Assembly: GCA_022592435.1 (NCBI GenBank)
Contig: JABYQS010000198.1
Location: forward strand, 1 to 59,467
Reading direction: 5' to 3'
Source: Cerioporus squamosus
Lineage: Eukaryota; Basidiomycota; Agaricomycetes; Polyporales; Polyporaceae
Length of the DNA: 59,467 bases
A program made the position numbers and the translations under genes. A model generated the notes under the pieces. The model was not told where the DNA came from, ran no database searches, and saw only the letters and a program-made list of their open reading frames with translations. Within the stretch, counting starts at the first letter, position 1; the number at the start of each line of letters is the position of its first letter. Of this stretch, positions 21,444 through 32,269 are shown one piece after another.

Positions 21444-22638
21444 TCACGCGTGGCCGTTCACGCCATTGACGTGGACGGTGGTGGCACCGCTCGTTGTCGT
21501 CGCGCTCTGGACGGTGATGGGCTGCCGCTCCTCCGAGATCCGCGCCTTCAGCGCACCAAGGATCTCCTGGATGCGCGCCGTCGCGGTGTCGAGGACGGGC
21601 TGCACACGCTGCTGGACAGTCTCGCGAACCTTGTGCGCCTTCTCGGGGAGCGGGTCAGGCGACTGGAGAACACCTGAGAGCTCGTTGATCGTCTGCGAAA
21701 GGTTGGCGGACACGTCTTGGAACGCGGACTGCAACGTGCCGGGGAGCGCAGCGGTCGAGGCCTGCAGATAAGACAATGACGGAATGTGAGAACAGGAATA
21801 CACTCGCGCGTAAGATCGCGACGCACCTGGACTTTGTGAAGCTCGGAAAGCATGGTGTCGCTCAGCGTGTGTACCCGAGTTTGCGCCGCGCCGTAGCTCG
21901 TTGACGCGAGCTCGGTGAGAGAATGTGCCGTAGCAGATGCGCGCTGGAGAACAACGTTCTGGGTCTTGATTTGGTTGATCTGCTCGGACGAGTAGGTGTA
22001 GAGCTGGTCACGGAGGTCCTTGGAGAGGTAGTACGCGCGTTGGTACTGGTACTTGGCCTCGGGAAGCTCAGCGGGCTTGTCGGCGTCGCCGGTCGGCTGG
22101 AACTGCTTCACGGCACCAGCGAAGTAGTCGACAACGGGTGCGAATCTCTGCGGGGAAAGTCGACGTCATGAGCACCCACACGTGTGTCCATTTGAGTTAG
22201 GAAGAAGCAACGCGTGCGTACCTGGTCTATGCCCTGTGCAATGTTCAGCGCTGGCGTCCTGACCTTTTCGTCGATGGTCTTCGTTGCGACATCCTTCGCG
22301 GCATCACTGCGACCCTTGAGGTCCCTGATCACGTCCTCGGTCGTCGCGTGGAAGGGGTAGGGGATGCGAGACTCGACGACGTCGAGGCCTTTGTTCGCGA
22401 GACCGTCAGCCTTGGTGAGGATCGGCGCGAGTTGCTTCTGGATGGGCTCGGTGTAGCTGAGAGCTTTCTTCGAGAGCTCGGTCGCCGTCGCGTATGGCGC
22501 GCGGGTGTATGCGTTGTTGAGGAGGGTGGTGTTGATGGTGTTCAGCGAGTCCGCGACGAGCGGAATCGAGCCCACGCGGTGGAAGATGGTGAGCTCGGGA
22601 GTCGCGGCGGCGGGGGCTTCCTGAGTCTGGGTGGCCAT
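21444..22638 (-). CDS. Perilipin-like lipid-droplet protein
   Basis: Three exons, 22638-22222, 22147-21827 and 21761-21444, join in phase 0 to 351 residues. The N terminus MATQTQEAP...LTIFHRVGSIPLV is followed by repeated Ala/Thr-rich helices (PIQKQLAPILTKADGLANKGLDVVESRIPYPF), the pattern of fungal perilipins (MPL1/CAP20-like PAT family) with amphipathic 11-mer helices that coat lipid droplets. A Gln/Lys helix region and a Thr/Val-rich tail ending VNGVNGHA follow. All introns are GT-AG and the gene is intact. It would control access of lipases to stored triacylglycerol; that role is inferred from the family. Confidence 0.8.
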
Positions 22639-24165
22639 TGCTGGCGTGCGACGTAGAGTGTTGAGAATGGAGATGTGGGACAGAGGACAGGATGGAGTGC
22701 GATAAGTGTCTGTCCGAGACGCGTTTATGAGGGCCTCGCGTCTGGCATGTGATTCCGCCGTAATCTTCACTTGCTTCACCACGTGGGGCTAGACGCCCGC
22801 AATAGAACACCGTCATGGGCGTCTGTGTCTGTTCCTTGGGTCGGCGCTGGGTCGGAGGACCCTCCCGACCGCCATCGCGGTGTCCAGCACCCTCCACGCA
22901 GTTCGAGGCGGATTATCTTCCCAACGGACGCACAGCAAAGCCCTTCTTTTCACGAGCAATCACCGCGCAAAAACGCGCAATCAGCAATGCGCAGGAATCA
23001 CAGGCATTCGACAGTCTGCGCATGGCCTGTGTCTCCTCAGCCTGGCTTGGCTCGGAGGCATCTTGTACCATCGCGTCTCTCTCCGTACGCTTTCCGAACC
23101 TTTCGGATCCTGTGTTGGTCTCTTCGAGCCTCTTCAGCCGTTCTGACTCGCGCTTGCTGCAGCCCATCAGCAGCGATGCACTCTACGGCCCGCATTCCCT
23201 TCGCTCGTCTGGATTCTGCGATACGCTGACAGACAGATTGATTGATTGGACGGTGTATCGCAGCATCCGTTTTTCTGTCGAACCACGCGTAAGTGCATCC
23301 TTGGGCACGCTAACAGATTTGATACTCCTCCGCGACGAACCCGACGGATGCACTCGAATCCGGGACAGGGGCTAATCAACGCCTGCTCCAAGCTAACTGC
23401 ACCAACAGCTCGAGAAGGACACTAAGTACAGTATGGTGGCGCGTAGTGAAGGATAGGGACATCGGTATGTCCCGTGATTGGGTTCTCGACTCGCTTATAA
23501 GACTCAGTCGTCTTCCGTTCAGAAGACTGGCGGTGGCGAATGCCGAAAAGCACGCACCAGAAGTCGACAAAGTCTCCATTCTTCTGGGACTCACGGTGCT
23601 TGGGCATTTCAGGACTCAGACGAGACACATACAACGCCCCGGCTGGACGTACCTAGTAAGTAGTCCCATCTATATCTCACCTTCCACCGCTAGTAGTGCG
23701 CCAGCTCCCGTGACTAGCTCCGTGTTCGACTGAATGCATCTTGTCGAGCCCACAGACCAAGTATGAAGTCATCTTTATACCCCGGATTGCCTCGCCAATC
23801 GCGAAGTCTTCACGCGTCCGCTCCTGAAGCATTCTCCTTCCTTGCATGCGTTGAACCAGAACCCATCCGCCACTACGTCGATGGACGACTGCGATGCCAC
23901 TCTGAGTTTATTCTGAGAAGCATTGGTGATATTGCACGATGTCCACGTTATAACTTCGTTTGAACACGCTTCGGTGCTAAATGTCTCGCTGGCGGAGGAG
24001 AACATACAGTAGTCGTTTTAACTCAGCCTGAGGAAGCCGGTCACAAGGTCATGAGTAGGTTCCGCGTCGGGCTGCCGTGCCTTTCCCACCTCACATGGTT
24101 ATCTCTCGAAGGGCCGCCAAGAAAGTCGTCTCGCCAGTCCACCGACTCTCATCATCGATATCGAT
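22639..24165. other. Intergenic between divergent perilipin-like and esterase genes
   Basis: About 1.5 kb containing the two promoters. Medium open frames near 22815-23375 lack intron structure or family resemblance and are taken as chance. Confidence 0.45.
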
Positions 24166-26287
24166 GTCGCGCACTCACCTTCAGGAGGAGCTCGCGCGCT
24201 CGCAGACCCGTGTAATTGCGGAGACGCAGTACGGACCTGTCCAAGGACGCCGTGCTGCGAATGGCGCTGCGGTATTCTTAGGTAAGGGGACTCCTTTTCC
24301 ACGAGTAGTGAATCGTGAATCAGGAGTCGATACGATCACATACTAATCGCGACAGAGGTGCCATATGCTTTGCCACCGAAGAGGTTCACGGACCCCGAAC
24401 CTCTCCCCGCGAACTTCAAGTACGAAGCAAAGGAGTACATCCTCGAGAGCAAGTGTACGTCATTCCTTCATGCATGCATGCGTCGATGATCGATCTGATG
24501 TGCGATCTTCCAGATGCCGCACAGCCAACGAATGACGGTCAAGCAGCTGGTCAGCTAGGATCCCTATCTCGATCTGGACAGCGATCATACTAACGGAGCC
24601 GGATTTCAGGCGTACCTTTCGAGGATAAAGTCGGGTTGGGAAAGCCCAGCGAAGACCCGTACGTCTCATATGCGTTATCGTTCCTCGTCTGCGGCTGTGT
24701 GTGATGCTCGTCGATATCTAGGCTGTTCGTCAACATAGTCGCCCCACCGTCATTCCCGGCTCAGAGTAGCTTCCCCGTCAAGGTGTACATTCATGGAGGG
24801 TGAGCATCTGTCAAATATCGGGGTGCATCCTATCATCACGTTGAGCACTCCTCCAGCTTCCTGCAGTTCGGTTCTCCGCACGGGCTGGGATCACAGGCCC
24901 AATACATCTCCGCCGAGCGTTCCGAAGTCTGGGTCAATGTTGGGTACAGACTATCAGTGTTCGGGTTCCTCGCCTGCGACGAACCGAAGATAGACGGCAA
25001 CTTCGGCTTCAAGGACCAGTGGCTCGCGCTGCTGTGGGTTCGCGACAACATCAAGGCTTTCGGAGGTAAGAACTCTCATCAACCATCTGACGCGCTGAAA
25101 TTGATCTGGTCCGAGTGCAGGCGACCCCAACGACATCCAAGTGACGGGTCTCTCTGCAGGTAGGCGGGTCCTCTCGCGGAGACACGAGACGTACTCACGA
25201 GTACTAGGGGCGCACTCTGTCCACCAGCTTCTCCACCACGTATCCAGACTCCCAGAAGGGGTCAAGGCGCCCTTCAACTCTGCTATCATGCAGTCTAATG
25301 CTATGGTGTATGTGTTCACTCAGCGATCACCCATGTTCCTATTCAACTCAACTGAAACCATCTTCAGGACAACGCCCAAGACTCCCGCCGAGCTCCGCCC
25401 CCAGTTCTTCGCTCTCTGCCATGCCCTCTCCCTCGACCCCTCTTCGCCGACCGTTCTGGAAGACCTCAGGAACCCAGACAAAGCAAAGACATCTGCGATC
25501 ACCCACGCCATCGAGACCGACGCCCTGGGCATCGAACACGGCACTTTCCGGGGCGCTTGGGAGCCGACCTGGCTCGGGTCCTCCGATCCCATGGAATGGC
25601 AGCGCACCGGGGGGCTCGCGCGAGGACTCGCTGCGCACGGCGTGCGGAGCGTCGTCATCGGGGACTTGACGGAGGAGTGGTACCTGTACTCGATCGCGAA
25701 CCCGATCAAGACCATGGACGACGTGCAGCGGAACCTCCTGCGGTACTACAGGGAGGATGTTGTCACGAAGATGCTGAACGCGTACCTAGCGAGAGAAGGG
25801 AAGGCCCCGAGCGAGATGACCCAGGAGGAGCTGGAGAGGCTCTTTGGGGAGGTGAGCAGTGTGGGACAGGTCCACCTTCCAGTGCGGATGTTCGCGCGGG
25901 ACATGCTTGAGGCGGGGTTCCCGGTGGTGAGGTACGAGATTCGGTGGACACCTGAGCAGGTGCGCCCACTTGGTAAGTGGTCTATGTGGGCGTTGAAAGA
26001 CGCATATAAGTGTTGCTCACCGCTTGCTTCTACCCAGGATACGTGACGCACGCGACCGATCGTCCTCTCTGGGCGTTCAGGCTGCCCACCCTGCAAGGCG
26101 ACCAGCCAAGCGTGGCCCGGGCATGGCTGGCGACCATCGCAGAGTACCAGAAGCGTGCGGAGGCCGGGAAAGGGCTTCCTCTCAAGACTATTGTGGCTTT
26201 GACGGAGACCAAGGAGATCCGCGAGGTCGAGGACGAGAGTGGGATGAGTATATGCGGATGCGAACGACCCTTCCGGGCGAGGTCTAG
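24166..26287 (+). CDS. Type B carboxylesterase/lipase (one-base frameshift near the C terminus)
   Basis: Starts MSRTHLQEELARSQTRVIAE at 24166; first intron 24282-24355. Landmarks in order: EVPYALPPKRFTDPEPL, SEDPLFVNIVAPP (the usual SEDCL has Pro for Cys), VYIHGG (oxyanion-hole HGG), GFLACDEPKIDGNFGFKDQWLALLWVRDNI, nucleophile motif GLSAG at about 25145-25159, and PVVRYEIRW. No signal peptide is seen, so it is probably intracellular. Near 26235-26240 the frame must shift by one base to read WDEYMRMRTTLPGEV and stop at 26287, the expected family end; unshifted, it runs on to 26462. Substrate unknown. Confidence 0.8.
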
Positions 26288-26931
26288 GTATAGTGATACG
26301 TACGGAGATGGCGGTCTGCGTGTGGCCATCGGGAGACTTCAGCCGAGGTGCGTTTCGACGTTCAGACGGAGTCGTCAGCAGGACTTACTGACAGCGACTA
26401 CGCGACGGCCGCTCAGAGCTTGTTGTGTTGTACATCATGCAAATCAGCGCGTTCCTATCTAGTGCCCATGGGAGGCCGCGCAGCTCAGGTGTGCTCTTCA
26501 GCACATGTTTCCGGCGGCATCGTTCCTCTATCTCAAGCTCCGCACCTCGGACGTCACGTCTATAAGGCGGAAGTCCATCGTTCCCACCTCCACTGCATCT
26601 TCCTAAGGCCTCGCCCTACGGTCCGGCAGGAAGCAAGAAATTCGCCTCAGACGGTATGTTTCCCCAGGCCAGATGACTTCTATCTGGGGTTTTCCCCACT
26701 GATGGGCGTGATGTTCCCCGGGCCGCCACCAAGGATGCGCGTTCGCGCGGAACATATGACTTCACGTGAACTGCGCTTGTACGTATAGGGTGATGCGCGC
26801 CTGGCGGTCCCTCGGAAGCGTCGAATATATAGCGGGAGAGAATGAGAAGCAAGGGGGGCGATTGTCGCGACGCGTCTTTCCTCGTTCCACTGTCTTCGTG
26901 TAGGTTCCCCGAACGAAGGACGCAGAGCAAG
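26288..26931. other. Intergenic upstream of transporter
   Basis: No gene seen; presumably the esterase 3' UTR and transporter promoter. Confidence 0.4.
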
Positions 26932-29231
26932 ATGTGGATTATGCCGCTGAGGGGAAAGTATTTGGTGTGGGCGATCACAGGTATGTCATGCAAGTTCGGT
27001 CGTGCAGTATCTCGACATACCTGATACCGCGCTCTTACAGCATGTTGCTGTCAGGGCTTCTTGCTGTTGGGCTACGACCAGGGTGTCATGTCTGGAATTG
27101 TAAGTAACTTAACCTTCCTGCGACATGGCGCTCACCGTGATGCTGCACCTCTCTGCTATGTAGATCGGTGCAGACAACCAGTTCGGAAGAGACTTCAACT
27201 CCCCAGATCCGACCACGCAGGGAACCATTGTACGTCCCGCCGTCACCGTTTTGACTCACCAGGACTGAGTCTTTTCGACGATAGGTTGCGATATATGTGC
27301 GTCCACATTGTCTGATCCCCACGGACGCGTCGCGGGGTTGATAGCTCCTCGCTCAACTTCCCTACAGGACATCGGTTGTGCTATCGGGAGTCTTATCACG
27401 TTCTTCTGGGGAGAGATATCGGACGAAAACGCATGATCATGGCTGGAGCTGCCACCATGTTGGTCGGAACAGTACGTCTGTCCTGCTGTCTTGCATCCGC
27501 ACCGTGTCTCATCCTGCGGTCACGCAGGCCATCCTCACCAGCTCTACCACACTCGCGCAGCTTTATGTTGGGCGCATCGTCACTGGAATCGTGAGGTCAC
27601 TCGTGATTCGCGGCTGAGATTACAAGTCTGAGGTCTGCACAGGGAAACGGGTTCAACTCTTCGTCAATCCCTGTATACCAGAGCGAAACATGCGGCGGCA
27701 TGATCCGAGGAGCGTTGGTATGCCTCAATTCGACTGTGACCATCATAGGCCTTGTCATCGTGAGTGCTCTCCTTGGCCGTAGTAGCATGGACTCGGGCTC
27801 ACTGAATATGGTTCAGGCGTACTGGCTCGACTATGGCATGTCTTACGTCGATGGCCCTGCACAGTGGCGCTTGCCGATCGGTGCGTGTTCCCTTCCATTC
27901 AGATGCGAACTCCGAGTTGTGCTCATATTCACGGTTAACCCGTAGGCTTCCAAGCGGTCTTCGCATTGTGTCTGCTCCTCCAGGTGGCCGTGTTACCAGA
28001 TAGTCCCCGTTGGTGTATGGCCCACGGACGCGGCGAGGAAGGCGCACGGATCCTAGCACAACTCGAGGACCGTGACTCGCCCGACCATCCGGACGTTGTT
28101 GCGAAGAGAAAGGAGATCGAGGTCTCGTTAGCACAGGAGAGCGCAGGAGGACCGTTCCGCTACCGGGAGCTGCTCCAGGGTGGTCCGCTTGGAAACTTCA
28201 GGAGGATATGCTTGTGTATTGGCGTCAACGTCATGCAGCAGTTCACCGGGTACGCAAGCTAGCTATAGGATTCACCGTGCGTACGCTGACTTCACTGCCT
28301 GGTTTGTAGCGCGAACATGATAAAGCGAGTGCCTCTCTGTGCTATATGCGTGCGTCGGAACTGACTAAATGTCCGCTGTAGCTACCTTGCACCCGTGGTG
28401 TACCAGAACACGATGGGATTGTCGCGGAACCTCTCGCTTATACTCGGTGGTTTCACTGCGGTTACGTATATGCTGGCATCCTTCATTCCACTTTGGGTAG
28501 GTCACAATCTTCCTGAAGTCGCGTCAAGCCGTTGTTTAACCACTCTGCTGTAGACTGTCGACCGCTTCGGGCGTCGAGCTCTGCTCATGACATCAGCATC
28601 AGGCTTGTCCGTGTGCTTTATCCTAGCATCTATCCTGCTGTCCGTCGGGACGAAAGGCGCTGCATACGGAGCGACGGCAATGGTCTTCATCTTCCAGATC
28701 TTCCTGGGTATCGGTTACCTTCCCATCGTGCGTGTCTTGTCTCGCTGTTATCCTTTGATGTCCTGACGTTCTGTGTTGTAGCCATGGCTCTATCCGGCGG
28801 AAGTGAGAAGCGAAGTTCATATTTAGCGTTGATGACAGCTCTGACCCTATCCATAGATCACGACCACGCGCATTCGCGCACGGGGCTCTGCCATATCCTC
28901 GTTCTTCAACTGGATGTGCGTCTTCGCGGTCGTCGAGATGACACCACCTGCCATCGCCAATATCAACTGGCGCGTGTTCATTATCTTCGCGATCTTCAAT
29001 GCCCTATGGGTCCCCCTCGTCTACATATTCTTCCCCGAGACCAAGGGCCTCGAGCTCGAGGACGTCGATCACATCTTTGAGAAGGGTGGCATCACCGGAG
29101 GTGTGTGGAGCAGTCCCGGCGGTCGGACTGTCGAGCGCAAGCGCATCGCTAGGGACGTCGAGGATGCAGAGCACAACGAGAAGGGTGTCGACGTCCGGAT
29201 TGACGAGAGTCGGGAGAAGGGAGATGAGTAG
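26932..29231 (+). CDS. MFS sugar transporter (12-TM, hexose transporter family; one-base frameshift)
   Basis: Starts MWIMPLRGKYLVWAIT (26932) and continues after an intron as ACCCQGFLLLGYDQGVMSG. Sugar-porter marks are GRKRMIMAGAA, VGRIVTGIGNGF, PVYQSETCGGMIRGALV, PDSPRWCMAHGR, the central NVMQQFTG, DRFGRRALLMTS and PETKGLELEDVDHIFEKGG, in the order of the family, with a hydrophilic Arg/Glu/Asp tail. At least ten short introns. Within 27411-27420 one base appears missing: the exon reads FFWGEI and then hits a stop, while GRKRMIMAG lies in the next frame. Either a sequencing indel or a lesion. Sugar specificity cannot be told. Confidence 0.85.
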
Positions 29232-29755
29232 AGCGAATAGTAATAACCGATCCAATTGCTGACAATGTATAAAAATCACCGTGCGAGTGTTGTACAGTAG
29301 CTTGCATCGAGGATTCGCAACAGTCACTTAGTGGAAAACACCAAGCCCCGGATGGTGTGGCAGCCGCCGCAATCCCGCGTGAACTACGAGTCGGAAACCT
29401 GGCACGAGAAGATCGGAATCCAACTTATTCTGATCTCGCGCTCGAGGTGCAAGGCCCAACAGTGATTATACACGCGTTCACCGAGGAAGAAGTAGTAGGA
29501 GAGACGTAAACAGACTCGGACGTGCGGCCGCAGGTAGCAGGTCGCTTAGGCGCTCACACGCGTTCAAGTCGCGTCCGTCACGTGCTTCTTTTGGCATTGA
29601 CGTACTTATCCGGGCGTTTGGGGGCGTGGACCACCACAAGTCTGAAGTTGTCCTCAACGTCCATCTCGCCGCTCGTTACCTCCTTGTATTCTAGCAACTT
29701 ATCTCCATCTTGAGCTTGGCTTTGACCTACCTGTCTTATCCTCGGCGGGGTCATC

Positions 29756-31396
29756 ATGGGTCTGTTCAGCGGATGGTTCAAAAAGGTGCGGCGTGCTTGC
29801 CTCAAGTCTTACTTCTACTAGGTCCTGACCGAACACACGCAGAACAAGCCAGATGACTTCGAGCAAGTTCTCGCCACACTAGCGGAAGACATTCAAAACC
29901 GCCAGAAGCGTCTGTCTGAGATTCGTCTACGAGAACGACGTGCGACGCTGCTCGTGTCCGTGTACGCGCTCCTCGCCTGGATAGCGTACACGAGCCTGTG
30001 GTATATGGATTTCATCCCTCAACTCACAACACATCCAAGGAGGAGCAAGTACGAGCGGACAGTGAAGGGCGTTCCTGTCTTTGTTGGACCCATCGTGTAC
30101 GTCGTCCTGCTCGTGTTTATATTTTGGCATCGTGGAAGGCAACGTGTCCGGACGTGCGGATGGCTCGAGTTGGGCAATATAACCCGCTGGAGAGCAGGTC
30201 TCGTATCTTGACTGTAGCAGTGGCGCCGATCAACAGTTCCTCATGCGACGCACACTCGTTCAGGTAGCATGTCGGACATATATGGGCTTTCTTGGCACCA
30301 GCGACACGCACATGGAGTCGGCTCTATCTCTGCTTTTAACCACGAGCAAGTACGGCTGGCGAGCTCACTACTTCATCCGCTCTAAGTCATCTTGCGCTTA
30401 AGTGCTTGGGCGCCATCCTCTAATTTCTTAGCATACTCTCTTGGCACTTACGACTAAAGCTGACCTCTGGTCCCAGCATTCTCTTTGTAAGGAGAATCAT
30501 GCAGATGTGGTACACCCGAATCGGGAATGCAGAAGGTAAGTCGGTCGCATCTGTATGTCAAATATGCCCTGACACGTCTTGTATGTTTAGAGAAGGCACT
30601 GGTGAAGCTGCGCAAGCAGCAGCGTGACAAAATCGAAGAGGTCAAGCAGAAAACCAACTACTATTCCATGCGCAACTTGATTGAGCGGTACGAAGACGGT
30701 ACGGGCCCGGTCCCGGACAGCCCAGCGGGTCTTCGCCGTCGCATTCCACCACAGCCTCAGGCTCCGATCCCGCCACAGCCGCCTATTCCCCAGACACCTC
30801 AGCGCAACCTGCAGGTCAATCCTCAGACGCCGGTCCCGGGACACTTGACGCCTGGGCTGCAGCAACAGCTATCCCGTGCGTCGTCATTGCACGTGCGTAC
30901 CTTGCTAACGAACTGACGGTCGCCGCCTAGCATCACCACAGCGCCCATCCCGCCACCTCGCAAGCAGTGGTTCGACAAGCTCGCAGATGCGATCTTAGGA
31001 GACGATGACGCCTCGACGTCGGGCGCTGCTTCGCGCTATGCGCTGATATGCCAGAAGTGTTTCGCGCACAATGGACTGGTCAAGGAGAGCATGTGGGAAG
31101 ATGCACGTCAGTCACTTCGGTCCCTCTGTCTGAACGAGTTACTCACCTGTCGTCTCGCAGAATACGTCTGCCCAAAGTGCGGGTACTTCAACCCTTCTGC
31201 CCGTGCGCTGCGCGAGATCAAGGAGGGCAAGAAGAGCCGCTCGCCTGACGGCCGTGTGCCACCCTCTGTCGTCGCTCCTCCATCCGCAGGCAAGGGCAAC
31301 TTCGCGCCTCCCATTGGCGCGCCGGCTGGTACGGAGGCCACTGCCTCCTCGCCGGCACGGTCAGACGATGTCAGCAGCATGGACGTGGACTCGTGA
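29756..31396 (+). CDS. LNP1: Lunapark (ER three-way-junction protein)
   Basis: Exon 1 (29756-29785) MGLFSGWFKK, exon 2 (29843-30096), exon 3 from 30477, exon 4 from about 30591, then zinc-finger exons to the stop at 31396. Features: N-terminal coiled coil DDFEQVLATLAEDIQNRQKRL, two hydrophobic segments (VSVYALLAWIAYTSLWY and FVGPIVILFV), a second basic helix KALVKLRKQQRDKIEEV, a proline-rich linker, and the Lunapark zinc finger ALICQKCFAHNGL ... EYVCPKCGYFNPS (two CxxC pairs). Lunapark stabilises ER tubule junctions with Sey1/atlastin. Intron 2 (30097-30476, 380 nt) is long for this gene. Intact. Confidence 0.9.
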
Positions 31397-32269
31397 GACC
31401 GATTGAGGAGCGATGCGTGTTCTCTCGTTGCGGACTATACGGACCTTGGGTATGTCATTGTCATGCGAGTTCCTTTAATCCTGTACATGCGATAATCGGG
31501 CACTGGTCATAGTGGCTGACCGGTGCGGCTGCGATGGATATCAAAATTTTCCTTCGAAATGACTGGCGTCGCGATGCCGCTCACACCTCTGCCTGGGCGG
31601 CGGGGGTTTGCGTAGGTGCGCAAAGCCTGGCAGCCCCGAAGCACGAGGAAGGACATGACGTTAGACGTTCGCCACTATCTAGCCCTGGCTGGATTACAGA
31701 GGGAACTTAGGTGCGTGCGCCGCTGACCTGGCAATGTGTCGCGACGTGGTCACTAATGATCATCTGTCAATGCGCGCCTGGGCTTGACCAGACTTCCTAT
31801 GACCCTGGGGTCAGTCAGTCGACTTCAGCGTATAGCCTCGTTTCTGTTGGGCGATCCACGCAGTCTTCAGCTCACGCCCCATTGCTCATTGTACCGAATG
31901 CAGGCAGCGGGGTAATCACAGGTTGGCAATCAGGGGGCCGATGCTGTGCTCGTAAGTGTCCTAGGTTTCCTACGATCGTGCTACTGTGCCGTTCGGCAAG
32001 CGCGTGGCGGAGGCTCTTGGGCTGCTGTAGCGCACACGAGCTCCGGGCAGTTGACAGTTACATGCTGGCGGAGGCGGTGTCGGTGCGGAAGGTATATTAT
32101 TAGGTTCAGCTCTCGCCGATAGCCCACTTACCTTCTCACAACTCTATCACCGTCACCCGACCCGGCGCGCCTCTCGTGTCGGTTCATATACCCACTGCGT
32201 CCTGAGAGACTCCCGTATCGTATTCTCACCGTAACTCGAACCTGCCACCGTCAGCGTGTACCAGCCATC
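31397..32269. other. Intergenic, no gene seen
   Basis: Between Lunapark and the SPFH gene on the same strand. Nothing recognisable beyond the expected 3' UTR and promoter. Confidence 0.4.

Noticed and set aside
22815..23375. 186-codon + strand frame upstream of the esterase
   Set aside because: Composition and lack of any motif or splice structure suggest chance; lies in a divergent promoter region.
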